Source: Pseudomonas sp. SST3 (GTDB taxonomy: Bacteria > Pseudomonadota > Gammaproteobacteria > Pseudomonadales > Pseudomonadaceae). Taken from it: a DNA stretch of 64,000 bases. The DNA lies in assembly GCF_003325755.1 (NCBI RefSeq), contig NZ_QORI02000015.1, positions 50,729 through 114,728 on the forward strand, read 5' to 3'. The notes under the pieces are model-generated. The model had not been told where the DNA came from. It did no database searches and worked only from the letters and a program-made list of their open reading frames with translations. Below, piece by piece: positions 19,470-29,540 of the stretch. How positions within the stretch are numbered: the first letter of the stretch is position 1; each line of letters starts with the position of its first letter. The position numbers were made by a program, and so were the translations under genes.

Positions 19470-21746
19470 TTAGCGGCCGCTGTGCTTCAGGCTGCGAAGG
19501 TTTCCGATTACCGACTCCAGCGCACGGTCGAAAAGCAGTGCATCGTTGAGCAGGCGTATTGCGCCGCGGCGGAACTCGATGGCGAGCCCCATTCGCGTCT
19601 TTTCGAGAACCTTCATGCCAGTGCGGTTGACGAAAATATATTTGCCCGTGGGCTTGATCACGGCGGCCAGTTTGCAGCGGAGCTTGTGATCCTCATCCTC
19701 CTGGAATTCGACCCAGCTGCCGACTCGCAGGTTGTCTACCTGAGTCAGTGCTTCATCGTTGTCGGCCAGGTTGATTTCGGGCTCCGGCTCCCGGCTTTCG
19801 CCCGGAGCCAGCAAGACGATCTCTTCATTCACCTCGACCATCGCAGGGGAGGTGGGCTCATCGGCTTCATCTTCGCGCGGAGGTAGCTCCAGCTTCTGCT
19901 CGGTGATGATCTCCCCGCGAGCCGGGGCATTGGTCGGGGCAGGCTGGGTGAACTGCTGCAGCGTCTGGACATGCAGCGCTTCGAGTCGGGTGAAGAAGTC
20001 ACTGGTGGAGAATGGGTCAAACGCCGCGCTGACCAGCCCCTCACGAAGATTTTTCAGCAGGCTCGGAACCAGTTCCAGCAACTGTGCGCGGGACTCGGGG
20101 TCGTCGTGTGGCGTGACGCTCCAAATGAGGTCATCCATCGTTCCGAGTGCGGCTTGCCATTGTTCGGACTGCGTGCCGTGTTTCAGGCAGGTCAGCAGCA
20201 AAACCTTGCTCCATGCCTCTTGCAGTAGCCGAACGACCACTTCGGGAAGGGTCTTGCCGAGCAGGCGCTGATTGAGCGCATGCTCGACTTCCTGGCGGGC
20301 CATTTCAGCCTTGGCGCGTCCTTCTTCGGCGTCCCGTGTGCGCTGTTCAAGCAGCTCGCTGCGGCGACGCTCATCGCCGGTGAAAGCTAGGAAATCGGCC
20401 AGCAGCTCGGAGAAGATTGCGGGGTCATCGACGAAGTCATTCAGCAGGCGAGATACCACCTGCTCGATCTTCTGATACAGGCTGTCGCGTTGGGCTTCGT
20501 CCTGCTCACCCCAGCCCATCGCGGCCGATGCGATCTCATTGAGCAGGCGCCGGGCCGGGTGACTGCCGCGGCTGAAGAAGGTCTTGTCCAGGACGGCGAC
20601 TTTCAATACCGGGATCTGCAGGCGGCCGATCAGCGCCTTCAGCGAGTCAGGCAGGGTGCGGTCGTCGAGGATGAACTCGAACAGCATCGACACCAGGTTT
20701 ATGACGTCTTCGTCGACTTCGCCGACCACCCGTGATTTACCGCTCTTGGCGCTGACTCGCTGCAGGAGCTGCTCGAGCTGGCCCGGCAGATCGTATTCGT
20801 CAACCTGCTGGGGGGCGCGTGACTGAAGGTGCGAGAGCAAGCGCATCAGGTCGTTGCTGGAGATTGGGACGGCGTCGTTGGGCAGGTTGCGGGCGGGCAG
20901 GGCGCTGCCGCGCAGCTCTGAAAGCAGTGCCTGCAGGGCGCTGAACGCTTCATGAACACCATCATCGGCGTACGCCGGTGATTCACCGACGCCCGTTCCC
21001 GTTCGCGGTGCACTGCTTCCCGTCGCAGCTGAACGATTCGGGGAGCGGCGCGGCGGTGCCGACTGCAGCTCTGGCAGGACCCCCGCGGCGACCAATGTCT
21101 GGTTCGATTCGGCGTAGAGCTGCTCGAGATCCGTAAGCACGTAACGCTCGAACAGCTTGAGAATAATCAGCTTGACCTTGATTTCAACGCCAAGGCTGCG
21201 ACAGGCCTCGAGGAAGTATTCGCACAGCTGCTGTGGGCCCAGTGGATTGTTTTTGTCGTCCAGCTTTTTGCTTACCAGCACGTTCATTCGAGTCGTGAGG
21301 TGGCTGAGCGGTTGGCTGGCGCGGCTCATCACTTTTGCGACCATGGTGTCGATCGCGACCGATTCTTCCAGTTCGTCGTTCTGCACCAGCGCCAGGCTGT
21401 CGAATGACGCTTCCGGTTGCGCGGGCTTGCCTATTTCGTACTGGTTGAGCTTGGCGAAGGATTCGAAAACCTGTTGCAGGAAGCCGCGCTCGATACCCCG
21501 GCGCTTCATGCGCAGGTCGCGCATGGCTTCGAAGAAGGCGTTCTGTTCGGCATTGCTGGTGGCGCGATCAGCGATCTCGAAGAGCGAGTCGTCGGCGTTG
21601 TCGAACAGTGTCTGCAAGGCCAAGCGCAGTTGCTGTGCGGCTTTGTCGCGCACGCTGATGAGCGCGACAGGTAGTCTACCTGCCGGCGAGGACGGCTTTT
21701 GCTCAGGGGTGGCCTTCAGGTGCACCACTTTCGCATCGGTTCGCAT
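19470..21746 (-). CDS. DUF1631 family protein
   Basis: Large cytoplasmic protein of 758 residues in the DUF1631 family, function unknown. It is mostly helical, with a low-complexity linker near residues 255-290 (Ser/Pro/Arg rich) and an acidic Pro/Glu-rich stretch near 630-680 before a C-terminal beta-rich segment (VGSWVEFQEDEDHKLRCKL) that resembles a PilZ-like or Tudor-like barrel. I start at ATG 21746 (MRTDAKVVHL), which has GGAGA at a good distance; ATG 21866 would add 40 weak residues. It is divergent from nadC. Confidence 0.85.
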   Translation of the reverse strand: MRTDAKVVHLKATPEQKPSSPAGRLPVALISVRDKAAQQLRLALQTLFDNADDSLFEIADRATSNAEQNAFFEAMRDLRMKRRGIERGFLQQVFESFAKLNQYEIGKPAQPEASFDSLALVQNDELEESVAIDTMVAKVMSRASQPLSHLTTRMNVLVSKKLDDKNNPLGPQQLCEYFLEACRSLGVEIKVKLIILKLFERYVLTDLEQLYAESNQTLVAAGVLPELQSAPPRRSPNRSAATGSSAPRTGTGVGESPAYADDGVHEAFSALQALLSELRGSALPARNLPNDAVPISSNDLMRLLSHLQSRAPQQVDEYDLPGQLEQLLQRVSAKSGKSRVVGEVDEDVINLVSMLFEFILDDRTLPDSLKALIGRLQIPVLKVAVLDKTFFSRGSHPARRLLNEIASAAMGWGEQDEAQRDSLYQKIEQVVSRLLNDFVDDPAIFSELLADFLAFTGDERRRSELLEQRTRDAEEGRAKAEMARQEVEHALNQRLLGKTLPEVVVRLLQEAWSKVLLLTCLKHGTQSEQWQAALGTMDDLIWSVTPHDDPESRAQLLELVPSLLKNLREGLVSAAFDPFSTSDFFTRLEALHVQTLQQFTQPAPTNAPARGEIITEQKLELPPREDEADEPTSPAMVEVNEEIVLLAPGESREPEPEINLADNDEALTQVDNLRVGSWVEFQEDEDHKLRCKLAAVIKPTGKYIFVNRTGMKVLEKTRMGLAIEFRRGAIRLLNDALLFDRALESVIGNLRSLKHSGR

Positions 21747-22061
21747 CGAGACTCTCCGGTCGCCTGCAATATTCAAGCGCTCAACAACGCGTAGCATGCC
21801 GCTGATCAGGGGCGGGGGCAACGGCTTGGCAATCATGGCAAGGTGCCGCCATTTCAATGGCGCCAATTTCTGACGCCATTATATGCATCTTGTTCATTAG
21901 CCTAGCGCGGTTTTGTTTTGGACATGACGCAGCTCACAGATACTTCTCGGGATCCTACAGGCGGTCGTCGTTGACAGAGTTGTCAGCGTCGTGCCAAGCC
22001 CATGTGCTGCCAGGCTTGTCTACGTCTTATACTCTCGCCCCGAATTCAATGGGAGCTCGTC
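21747..22061. promoter_or_regulatory. Divergent DUF1631 gene/nadC intergenic region
   Basis: 315 bases. A perfect inverted repeat TGACA-GAGT-TGTCA lies at 21972-21985, and TATACT at 22028-22033 is a candidate -10 for nadC, 29 bases before its start. The inverted repeat, about 45 bases upstream of that -10, could be an operator. No gene seen. Confidence 0.45.
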
Positions 22062-22910
22062 GTGGCCAATATCACCCTAGCGGATCTATCCGCCGAAATT
22101 GAAACCAATGTACGCAAAGCGCTGACTGAGGATGTCGGTACGGGTGACATCACGGCGCAGCTGATCCCGGCGGAGCGGCTTGCCCATGCGTCCGTCATTA
22201 CTCGCGAGGCGGCCGTCATCAGCGGTACGGCCTGGGTAGACGCGGTGTTTCGACAGTTGGACCCGCGTGTTGCGGTGCATTGGCAAGTGGCCGATGGCGA
22301 GCAGGTTGCTGCTGATCGCGTGCTGTTTCATCTCGAGGGTCCGGCGCGAGCGTTGCTCAGCGGCGAGCGCGCGGCGCTGAATTTCCTGCAGACGCTATCG
22401 GGTGTCGCGACCCGCTGCCGATACTATGCCGATCTTGTCGAAGGCACCGGTGTGCGACTGCTCGATACCCGCAAAACCATTCCTGGCTTACGCCTGGCGC
22501 AGAAGTACGCAGTCACCTGTGGTGGCTGCCATAACCATCGGATTGGTCTGTACGATGCTTTCTTGATCAAGGAAAACCATATCGCGGCTTGCGGCGGGAT
22601 CGCCGAAGCCGTTGCGGCTGCTCATCGCATTGCGCCGGGCAAGCCAGTGGAAGTCGAGGTAGAAAGCCTCGCGGAGCTGGAGCAGGCGCTGTGCGCCGGT
22701 GCTGATGTTGTAATGTTGGATGAGTTGAGTCTGGCTGACATGCGCACCGCAGTCGGTATTGCGACTGGTCGGGCGAAGCTGGAGGCGTCCGGCGGGATCG
22801 ATGATGAGACGCTACGCGCGATCGCTGAAACCGGCGTGGATTACATTTCGATCGGTGCCCTGACCAAGCATATCCGGGCAATCGATCTATCGATGCGCCT
22901 TAAGCAGTAG
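22062..22910 (+). CDS. nadC: Nicotinate-nucleotide pyrophosphorylase (quinolinate phosphoribosyltransferase)
   Basis: Converts quinolinate and PRPP to nicotinate mononucleotide, CO2 and PPi in de novo NAD synthesis. 282 residues, usual length. Motifs: [12 protein letters not shown] at the N-terminus, [12 protein letters not shown], the [15 protein letters not shown] substrate loop, EVEVESL, and the phosphate-binding [13 protein letters not shown] 22062 is preceded by GGGAG. The next gene yhcB is convergent; a GC-rich stem (GGCGGCAC/GTGCCGCC, 22925-22946) separates them. Confidence 0.96.
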   Translation: MANITLADLSAEIETNVRKALTEDVGTGDITAQLIPAERLAHASVITREAAVISGTAWVDAVFRQLDPRVAVHWQVADGEQVAADRVLFHLEGPARALLSGERAALNFLQTLSGVATRCRYYADLVEGTGVRLLDTRKTIPGLRLAQKYAVTCGGCHNHRIGLYDAFLIKENHIAACGGIAEAVAAAHRIAPGKPVEVEVESLAELEQALCAGADVVMLDELSLADMRTAVGIATGRAKLEASGGIDDETLRAIAETGVDYISIGALTKHIRAIDLSMRLKQ

Positions 22911-22952
22911 CGCAATCGGGGAAGGCGGCACCTCAGCGTGCCGCCGCGATGC

Positions 22953-23384
22953 TCAATGTCTGCTTTTCAATCCGAAGTTTTCATCCAGCGTGCCGGGGAC
23001 ATCGGCATCCTTGGGCGCATAGTCTTTTGGCGGCTCGGTGAACGTCGGTGAATTCAAGCGTTCCCGGTGGCTATGGGTCTCTTCGCTGTGCAACGCGGCA
23101 AGCAGACGCTGCCGGGTCTGTTCATCGAGCGCGAGCTTATCGGCGCCTTCGGACAGATGATTCTGCATGTCCTGGTAGCTGTTAGTCAGTTTGCGCAGCA
23201 GGCTGGCGGTGGTGTTGAAGTGCGTAACCACCTCGCTCTGATAGGTATCGAGGCGTTCCTGTAAATCATCCACCTGACGCTGCGTGCTGCTTGGTGCGCT
23301 GTTGCGCGCAATCAGATAACCAATGACGATGCCAGCGATCACGCCGACGATCGGGAGCAACCAGGTCGCGAGGGTCTGTTCCAC
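22953..23384 (-). CDS. YhcB/ZapG family (DUF1043) inner-membrane protein
   Basis: 143-residue protein. One N-terminal membrane helix (residues 6-27, WLLPIVGVIAGIVIGYLIA), then a coiled coil (about 35-105, QRQVDDLQERLDTYQSEVV) and a polar tail. The E. coli homologue YhcB/ZapG links cell division, wall and envelope synthesis. GTG 23384 is preceded by AGAGGA; a longer open frame to 23519 lacks similarity. In P. aeruginosa the homologue also lies next to the hydrolase, trpS and zapE. Confidence 0.9.
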   Translation of the reverse strand: MEQTLATWLLPIVGVIAGIVIGYLIARNSAPSSTQRQVDDLQERLDTYQSEVVTHFNTTASLLRKLTNSYQDMQNHLSEGADKLALDEQTRQRLLAALHSEETHSHRERLNSPTFTEPPKDYAPKDADVPGTLDENFGLKSRH

Positions 23385-23631
23385 GAGTACTTCCTCTAAA
23401 TAACGGCTGTGCTGTGCAGCAGCGAAAAATCTTGCGGTGTTGGTCGGGCAGGGCGGTTGTCGAACCAGAACGCAGCTGTCCCCCGGGTTCTGCACCGTCT
23501 TATACGGTGGTTTTCCCACGGCCTGATACGTTAACGTCTCGTACCTGCCCTGTATACCGCGACGCGATGCGGCGATCGCGTCGCAGGTACAAGCAAGACG
23601 AGTCGACTCGCCCCAACGTCACGGAGTTACT

Positions 23632-24261
23632 TTGTTGAAACGTGAAAACCCCATTTCCATCGAGGGTCCGGCCGGTGTGCTGGAAGGCCTGTATTTCGAT
23701 CAAACCGATGCTCGCGGGCTGGCGCTGATCTGTCATCCCAACCCGGTAAAGGGTGGGACCATGCTCAACAAGGTGGTCTCGACGCTGCAGCGCACCGCGC
23801 GCGATGCCGGCTATGTCACGCTGCGCTTTAACTTTCGTGGCGTTGGCGGCAGCGCCGGCACCCATGACATGAATACCGGTGAAGTGGATGACGCCGAAGC
23901 CGCCCTGCGCTGGCTTCGTGATCAGCATCCCGAGCTGCCATTGACCCTGCTGGGCTTCTCGTTCGGTGGTTTCGTAGCGGCCACGCTGGCCGGCCGACTC
24001 GAAGGCCGTGGCGAGTCGCTGGAGCGGTTGTTCATGGTCGCGCCGGCGGTTTCGCGACTGGCCGATCAGCCGCTGGCCGAGCGCTGTGAGTTAGTGGTTA
24101 TCCAGCCAGACGATGACGAAGTCATCGATCCGGCTTCGGTGCACGCGTTCTCGGCTGAGCTCCAGCGCCCCCACGAGCTGCTGAAAGTGGCAGAATGCGG
24201 CCACTTTTTCCACGGCAAGCTGGTCGAGCTGAAAGAGCTGGTAGCGCCCCGGCTGGCCTAG
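23632..24261 (+). CDS. Alpha/beta hydrolase
   Basis: 209-residue cytoplasmic alpha/beta hydrolase of the small dienelactone-hydrolase-like group. HPNP at residues 35-38 forms the oxyanion region, the nucleophile Ser110 sits in GFSFGG, an Asp cluster (QPDDDEVID) supplies the acid, and CGHFFHG the catalytic His. Substrate unknown. The start is TTG 23632 or TTG 23635; GGAG at 23623-23626 serves either. First gene of a run with trpS and zapE. Confidence 0.82.
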   Translation: MLKRENPISIEGPAGVLEGLYFDQTDARGLALICHPNPVKGGTMLNKVVSTLQRTARDAGYVTLRFNFRGVGGSAGTHDMNTGEVDDAEAALRWLRDQHPELPLTLLGFSFGGFVAATLAGRLEGRGESLERLFMVAPAVSRLADQPLAERCELVVIQPDDDEVIDPASVHAFSAELQRPHELLKVAECGHFFHGKLVELKELVAPRLA

Positions 24262-24336
24262 TGCTCCGCTGCGTGACCGCCTTCAAATGGCCTTCCAACC
24301 GCCTGCCGTTTGCGCTGACTGAACCGAGATGATCGT

Positions 24337-25695
24337 ATGAAAACCCGAATCCTTACCGGCATCACCACTACGGGCACGCCCCATCTGGGCAACTATGCCG
24401 GGGCCATTCGGCCGGCTATCGTGGCCAGTCGTGAAGCCGATGCCGATTCCTTCTACTTCCTCGCCGACTATCACGCGCTGATCAAGTGTGATGATCCGCG
24501 GCGCATCCAGCAGTCGCGTTTGGAGATCGCTGCCACCTGGCTGGCCTGTGGTCTGGATGCGGATCGAGTGACTTTCTATCGGCAGTCCGACATTCCTGAA
24601 ATCCCTGAGCTGACTTGGCTGTTGACCTGCGTCGCTGGCAAGGGGCTGCTCAACCGCGCGCATGCCTACAAGGCGTCGGTGGACAAGAATGTCGAGCTGG
24701 GCGAGGACCCGGACGCCGGCGTTACCATGGGATTGTTCAGCTATCCGGTGCTGATGGCGGCAGACATCCTCATGTTCAATGCGCACCGGGTGCCGGTCGG
24801 CCGTGACCAGATTCAGCATGTGGAGATGGCGCGTGACATCGCTCAGCGCTTCAATCACCTGTTCGGCAATGGCAAAGAGTTTTTCACGCTGCCGGCCGCC
24901 ATCATCGAGGAAGGCGTGGCGACCTTGCCGGGGCTCGATGGACGCAAGATGTCCAAGAGCTACGACAACACCATTCCACTGTTCGCCAGTGCCAAGGAGC
25001 TGAAAAGCACCATTGCGCGCATCGTTACCGACTCGAAACTGCCGGGCGAGCCGAAAGACCCGGACGACTCCCATCTGTTCACTATTTACCAAGCCTTTGC
25101 TACCCCGGCGCAACTGGCTGAGTTCCGCGCCGAGCTGATCGGCGGGCTGGCCTGGGGCGAGGCCAAACAGCGCCTGTTCCAGTTACTCGACAACGAGCTG
25201 GGCGAGGCGCGCGAGCGTTATCACACTCTAATGCAGCGCCCCGGTGATCTGGAGGACATCCTGCAAGCCGGTGCCGCCAAGGCGCGCAAGCTCGCAACAC
25301 CATTCCTCGGCGAGCTGCGTGAAGCGGTGGGACTGCGTAACTTCCGCAGTGAAGTGGCGAGCACCGCGCCGGCCAAGAAGAAAGGCGGCAAGGCCGCTCG
25401 TTTCGCCAGTTTCCGCGAAAACGATGGCAGCTTCCGCTTCCGCTTTTTCGCCGCCGATGGCGAGGAATTACTGCTGTCACGTCCGTTTAATGACCCGAAG
25501 GCAATCGGCGTAATCAGCCAACGCTTGATTGCTCAGGGTGTGGATGCGCTGGAACTTCGTGCTGACGAAGACAATCAATTCACCCTGTGGCTGGACGGCG
25601 AATGCATTGCCGACAGCCCTGGCTATGCCGATGAAGAAGCCTTGGAAGCCGCCATGCTGCGCCTGCGTCAGGCACTGGCCACACTTGCCGTGTAA
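24337..25695 (+). CDS. trpS: Tryptophanyl-tRNA synthetase with C-terminal extension
   Basis: Charges tRNA-Trp; class Ic synthetase. 452 residues against about 330 in E. coli. The HIGH-like TGTPHLGN is at residues 12-19 and KMSKS at 204-208. After the helical domain (to about residue 340) a linker rich in Lys/Gly ([10 protein letters not shown]) leads to an extra domain of about 100 residues with repeated patterns [17 protein letters not shown] and [12 protein letters not shown], which looks like a small beta-alpha domain of the DUF1508/YegP kind. The long form is found in other Pseudomonas. ATG 24337. Confidence 0.95.
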   Translation: MKTRILTGITTTGTPHLGNYAGAIRPAIVASREADADSFYFLADYHALIKCDDPRRIQQSRLEIAATWLACGLDADRVTFYRQSDIPEIPELTWLLTCVAGKGLLNRAHAYKASVDKNVELGEDPDAGVTMGLFSYPVLMAADILMFNAHRVPVGRDQIQHVEMARDIAQRFNHLFGNGKEFFTLPAAIIEEGVATLPGLDGRKMSKSYDNTIPLFASAKELKSTIARIVTDSKLPGEPKDPDDSHLFTIYQAFATPAQLAEFRAELIGGLAWGEAKQRLFQLLDNELGEARERYHTLMQRPGDLEDILQAGAAKARKLATPFLGELREAVGLRNFRSEVASTAPAKKKGGKAARFASFRENDGSFRFRFFAADGEELLLSRPFNDPKAIGVISQRLIAQGVDALELRADEDNQFTLWLDGECIADSPGYADEEALEAAMLRLRQALATLAV

Positions 25696-25851
25696 CTCCC
25701 CGCAGGGGTTCGCCGATCGCTGCATGCCAGCGGACCCCCGCCGATCCCCTGATACCACCCGAGGCTCAAGCGCTTGAACGACCTGCGTAAATTGCCAACC
25801 ACTGAGGGCGCGGCTAAAGTGTCGGCCCCGTTTCACTACCCAGACCCGGCC

Positions 25852-26946
25852 ATGACCCCTCTTGAGCGCTATCAGGAAGACCTGAAACGTCCCGACTTTT
25901 TTCACGATGCCGCCCAGGAAACTGCCGTGCGCCATCTGCAGCGCCTGTATGACGACTTGGTTGCTGATGACCGCAGCAAATCTGGCCTGCTTGGCAAGCT
26001 GTTCGGCAAGAAACAGCAGGAACCGGTGAAAGGCCTGTATTTCTGGGGTGGCGTCGGTCGCGGCAAGACCTATCTGGTCGACACTTTTTTCGATGCACTG
26101 CCGTTCGAACAGAAGACCCGTACGCACTTTCACCGCTTCATGAAGCGTGTGCACGAAGAGATGCGCACGCTCAAGGGTGAGAAGAATCCGCTGACCATCA
26201 TCGGCAAGCGCTTCGCTGACGAGTCGCGCGTGATCTGCTTCGACGAGTTCTTCGTCTCCGATATCACCGACGCGATGATTCTGGCGACCCTGCTCGAGGA
26301 GCTGTTCAAGAACGGCGTGAGCCTGGTGGCAACCTCCAACATCGTTCCGGATGGCCTTTACAAGGATGGTCTGCAACGCGCTCGCTTCCTGCCGGCGATC
26401 GAGCTGTTGAAGAAACATACCGAAATCGTCAACGTCGACAGCGGCATCGATTACCGCCTGCGCGCGCTCGAGCAGGCCGAGCTCTATCACTTCCCGCTCG
26501 ATGCCGAGGCGGAGCAAAGCCTGGAGAAGAGCTTCCGTAGCCTGTTGCCCGAGCAGTGCCGGGTTCAGGAGAACGAAGCGTTGATGATCGAGAACCGCGA
26601 GATCGTCGCGCGCAAGGCGGCAGGCGGCGTCGCCTGGTTCGAGTTCCGCGAGCTCTGCGATGGTCCGCGCAGCCAGAACGACTATATCGAGCTGGGCAAG
26701 ATCTTCGACGCGGTGCTGGTTGCCAACATCGAGCGGATGGACGTCTCCAAGGACGACATGGCGCGGCGATTCATCAACATGGTCGACGAGTTCTACGACC
26801 GCAACGTCAAGCTGATCCTGTCGGCCGAAGTCGAACTCAAGGATCTGTATGCCGGCGGGCGCCTGGAATTCGAATTCCAGCGCACCCTCAGTCGTCTGCT
26901 GGAAATGCAGTCGCACGAATACCTGGCGCGCCCACACAAACCTTGA
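25852..26946 (+). CDS. zapE: Cell division ATPase ZapE (AFG1/YhcM family)
   Basis: P-loop ATPase that in E. coli associates with the Z ring late in division. 364 residues. Walker A GGVGRGKT near residue 70, Walker B ICFDEFFVSDITDAM, sensor ATSNI, and the C-terminal FEFQRTLSRLLEMQS typical of the AFG1 family. I use ATG 25852 (MTPLERYQ), where homologues begin, although a TTG at 25774 has a better ribosome site (GAGG) and would add 26 residues. It follows trpS by 156 bases. Confidence 0.93.
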   Translation: MTPLERYQEDLKRPDFFHDAAQETAVRHLQRLYDDLVADDRSKSGLLGKLFGKKQQEPVKGLYFWGGVGRGKTYLVDTFFDALPFEQKTRTHFHRFMKRVHEEMRTLKGEKNPLTIIGKRFADESRVICFDEFFVSDITDAMILATLLEELFKNGVSLVATSNIVPDGLYKDGLQRARFLPAIELLKKHTEIVNVDSGIDYRLRALEQAELYHFPLDAEAEQSLEKSFRSLLPEQCRVQENEALMIENREIVARKAAGGVAWFEFRELCDGPRSQNDYIELGKIFDAVLVANIERMDVSKDDMARRFINMVDEFYDRNVKLILSAEVELKDLYAGGRLEFEFQRTLSRLLEMQSHEYLARPHKP

Positions 26947-26999
26947 AGAAGCAGCCTGAAGCGGGAGCATCAGGCTGGGCTCCCCGTTCAGGCCAGCTT

Positions 27000-27992
27000 C
27001 TAGCTGCCCTTATGCCTGTATTGCTGCCGATACTGATTCGGCGATAGCTCGGTGTGCTGGCGAAACAGTCGAGCGAAGAAGCTGGCATCGTCGTAGCCCA
27101 CTTCGTAGCTGATAGTCTTGATGCTCTTGCGGGTGGTGGAGAGCAATGTCTTGGCTGTCTCGATGCGCAACCGCTGCAAATAGTGCAGCGGCTTGTCGCC
27201 AGTGGCCGTCTGAAAACGCCGCATGAAGTTGCGAATGCTCATGCCGTGGTCCCGCGCCACGTCCTCGAAGCGAAATTTCTCCGCGAAATGTTCCTCAAGC
27301 CACTCCTGAATCTGCAGGACACGGGTATCCAGGTGAAGTTTCTGGCCGCCGAAGCCGATGCGTCCGGGGTTGTAGTTGCGCCGCACCTCGAAGAGCACAT
27401 CGCGGGCCATGCCCTGTGCGATGTGCGCACCGCAGAAGCGCTCGACCAGATGCATGTAGAGGTCGCAGGCCGAGGTGGTGCCACCCGCGCAGTACAGGTT
27501 GTCGCTATCGGTGAGATGCTTTTCCTGAGTGAAGAGCACGCGCGGGAACCTCTCGGCGAATTCGCGGGCGAAGCGCCAGTGCGTGGTCCCTTCGCGCTCA
27601 TCGAGCAATCCTGCTGCGGCCATCCAGAACGCTCCGGAGGCTTCGCCGCAAATGATGCTGCCGGCCGCATGTCGCGCCTGCAACCAGGGTGCGACCTGCG
27701 GGTATTGCCGACAGAGCACGTCGAAATCGGCCCAGAACGCCGGCAGAATCACCGCATCGGCATCATCCAGCGGCCCGTCTACCTCAATGCGAGGACCGCT
27801 GAAGGTAGTGACAGGCCGACCATCGGGGCTTACCAGCACAGTCTCGAAGGCAGGGGTTAGATCCAGGCCCAGTTGTTTGCCGTAGCGCAGGCTGGCCATG
27901 TGAAAGAAATCCTTGGCGTGCAGCAGGGTGGATGCAAATACCCCGTCAGTGGCCAGAATGCTGATACGTTTCAATGGTTGAGCGGTGGGCAT
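27000..27992 (-). CDS. GlxA family transcriptional regulator (DJ-1/PfpI + AraC)
   Basis: 330 residues. N-terminal DJ-1/PfpI-like amidotransferase domain (about 10-190) with a Cys at the elbow position in ICGEASGAFW, followed by an AraC-type double helix-turn-helix (about 225-325, ending ELSPNQYRQQYRH). These regulators sense small nitrogen compounds in known cases (e.g. ArgR, GbdR, CdhR of Pseudomonas), but the ligand here is unknown. ATG 27992 (MPTAQPLKR) is the likely start. It is divergent from nfi, with 171 bases between. Confidence 0.9.
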   Translation of the reverse strand: MPTAQPLKRISILATDGVFASTLLHAKDFFHMASLRYGKQLGLDLTPAFETVLVSPDGRPVTTFSGPRIEVDGPLDDADAVILPAFWADFDVLCRQYPQVAPWLQARHAAGSIICGEASGAFWMAAAGLLDEREGTTHWRFAREFAERFPRVLFTQEKHLTDSDNLYCAGGTTSACDLYMHLVERFCGAHIAQGMARDVLFEVRRNYNPGRIGFGGQKLHLDTRVLQIQEWLEEHFAEKFRFEDVARDHGMSIRNFMRRFQTATGDKPLHYLQRLRIETAKTLLSTTRKSIKTISYEVGYDDASFFARLFRQHTELSPNQYRQQYRHKGS

Positions 27993-28163
27993 GCCTTGTC
28001 TTCCGGTGACTCTGATTATTTTTATAGGGCAAAGCAGGGTAAAACTGCCGTGTCCCGGCGTGAGCGTCCTATTTTTTGCGCTGACTGTCCAGTCATCCAT
28101 CCGTCTAACACGGTGGAACCGCTCAGGGCGCTGCCCATCTGAACAAGGACAGAGAGGACCTTC

Positions 28164-28892
28164 ATGATTACAAACACACCACAGCCTCGGTCCGAAGCTT
28201 TCAGCGGATGGGATGGCAGCCCCGCCGCCGCCCGAGAAATGCAGAAACAGCTGGCCAGCAAGGTCGTACTGAAGGATGACTTTGGGCCGCTACGACTGAT
28301 CGCTGGGGTCGATGTCGGCTTCGAAGAGGGTGGCAAAATTACCCGCGCGGCGGTCGTACTGCTCGATGCCGACACCCTTGAACCGCTGGCGCAGACGCTG
28401 GCGCGGATTCCGACCAGCATGCCCTATATCCCCGGACTGCTGTCCTTTCGCGAGCTGCCTGCCGTGTTGCAGGCGCTCGACTCGCTCGGGCAGGTGCCGG
28501 ACCTGATCTTCTCCGACGGGCACGGTATCGCGCACCCGCGCGGCCTCGGTATCGCCGCGCATCTGGGCGTCATTACCGGCCTGCCAACCATCGGCGTGGC
28601 GAAGAAAATCCTCACCGGCCAGCATGAAGCGCTCGGAGAGCGACGCGGCGATCAGGTTGATCTGCTGGACAAGGGCGGCAAGCCGATCGGCACGGTACTG
28701 CGCAGCAAGGACAAGGTTCGGCCGCTGATCATCTCGCCGGGCAATCGGGTCAGTCTGGCGACTGCGCCGCTGCTGGTGATGCGCTATGTCACGCGCTATC
28801 GCCTGCCGGAGCCGACGCGGCTGGCCGATCGCCTTGCCTCGCGCCGCGATGAAAAGCGCGCCGACAACCAGCAGCCGATGGATCTCGAATAG
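28164..28892 (+). CDS. nfi: Endonuclease V (deoxyinosine 3'-endonuclease)
   Basis: Cuts DNA at the second phosphodiester bond 3' to deoxyinosine, starting repair of deaminated adenine. 242 residues. Catalytic acidic residues are visible in AGVDVGF, LSFRELP and the hallmark DGHGIAHPR; the nucleic-acid wedge PYIPG precedes the Glu. Start ATG 28164 has AGAGAGGA upstream. It is on the plus strand, 72 bases ahead of ampD, possibly co-transcribed. Confidence 0.95.
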   Translation: MITNTPQPRSEAFSGWDGSPAAAREMQKQLASKVVLKDDFGPLRLIAGVDVGFEEGGKITRAAVVLLDADTLEPLAQTLARIPTSMPYIPGLLSFRELPAVLQALDSLGQVPDLIFSDGHGIAHPRGLGIAAHLGVITGLPTIGVAKKILTGQHEALGERRGDQVDLLDKGGKPIGTVLRSKDKVRPLIISPGNRVSLATAPLLVMRYVTRYRLPEPTRLADRLASRRDEKRADNQQPMDLE

Positions 28893-28964
28893 GCAGGCAA
28901 GCTTGCAGCCAGCCGCCTGCAGGCGATAGCCTGCAAACCCGCAGATCAACCAGGTTTCGCCCCG

Positions 28965-29516
28965 ATGCAGCTGGATCATGCGACAGGCTGGTGCCGAGGC
29001 ATTCATCACTGTCCCTCGCCCAACTTCAACCAGCGTCCGGATGGCGAGATTTCGCTGTTGGTCATCCACAACATCAGCCTGCCGCCCGGTTGCTTCGGGA
29101 CCGGCAAGGTTCAGCAGTTCTTTCAGAACTGCCTTCCTACAGACGAGCACCCCTTTTTCGCGGAAATCGCTAGCCTGCAGGTGTCGGCGCATTTCCTCAT
29201 CGAGCGTGATGGTGCGATCACCCAGTTCGTGTCTTGTCTGGATCGCGCCTGGCACGCCGGAATCTCGCGCTTCGGCGAGCGTGAAAGCTGCAATGACTAC
29301 TCCCTCGGTATCGAGCTCGAAGGCGCTGACGAGACACCCTACAGCGAGGCTCAGTACGACAGTCTGATTCGCCTCTGTCAGGTGTTGCAGCAAGCCTATC
29401 CGGCGATCACCTCCGAGCGGGTCTGTGGCCACAGCGACATTGCGCCGGGGCGTAAAACCGACCCGGGCCCTGCGTTCAACTGGCAGCGTCTGCGCTCGGC
29501 TTCGATTGTTGTCTGA
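28965..29516 (+). CDS. ampD: 1,6-anhydro-N-acetylmuramyl-L-alanine amidase AmpD
   Basis: Cytoplasmic zinc amidase of peptidoglycan recycling; it splits anhMurNAc from the peptide, so its loss raises AmpR-driven AmpC beta-lactamase. 183 residues. Zinc and catalytic residues are visible in VIHNIS, the central SAHFLIERDG, and the C-terminal CGHSDIAPGRKTDPGPAF. No signal peptide, consistent with AmpD rather than AmpDh2/3. AmpE follows 24 bases later, as in other Pseudomonas. Confidence 0.96.
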   Translation: MQLDHATGWCRGIHHCPSPNFNQRPDGEISLLVIHNISLPPGCFGTGKVQQFFQNCLPTDEHPFFAEIASLQVSAHFLIERDGAITQFVSCLDRAWHAGISRFGERESCNDYSLGIELEGADETPYSEAQYDSLIRLCQVLQQAYPAITSERVCGHSDIAPGRKTDPGPAFNWQRLRSASIVV

Positions 29517-29540
29517 AAACCGCCCAAACAGGATGTCGAC

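Noticed and set aside
25477..26970. 497-codon open frame opposite zapE
   Set aside because: Antisense of a well-conserved ATPase; product shows no recognisable motifs.
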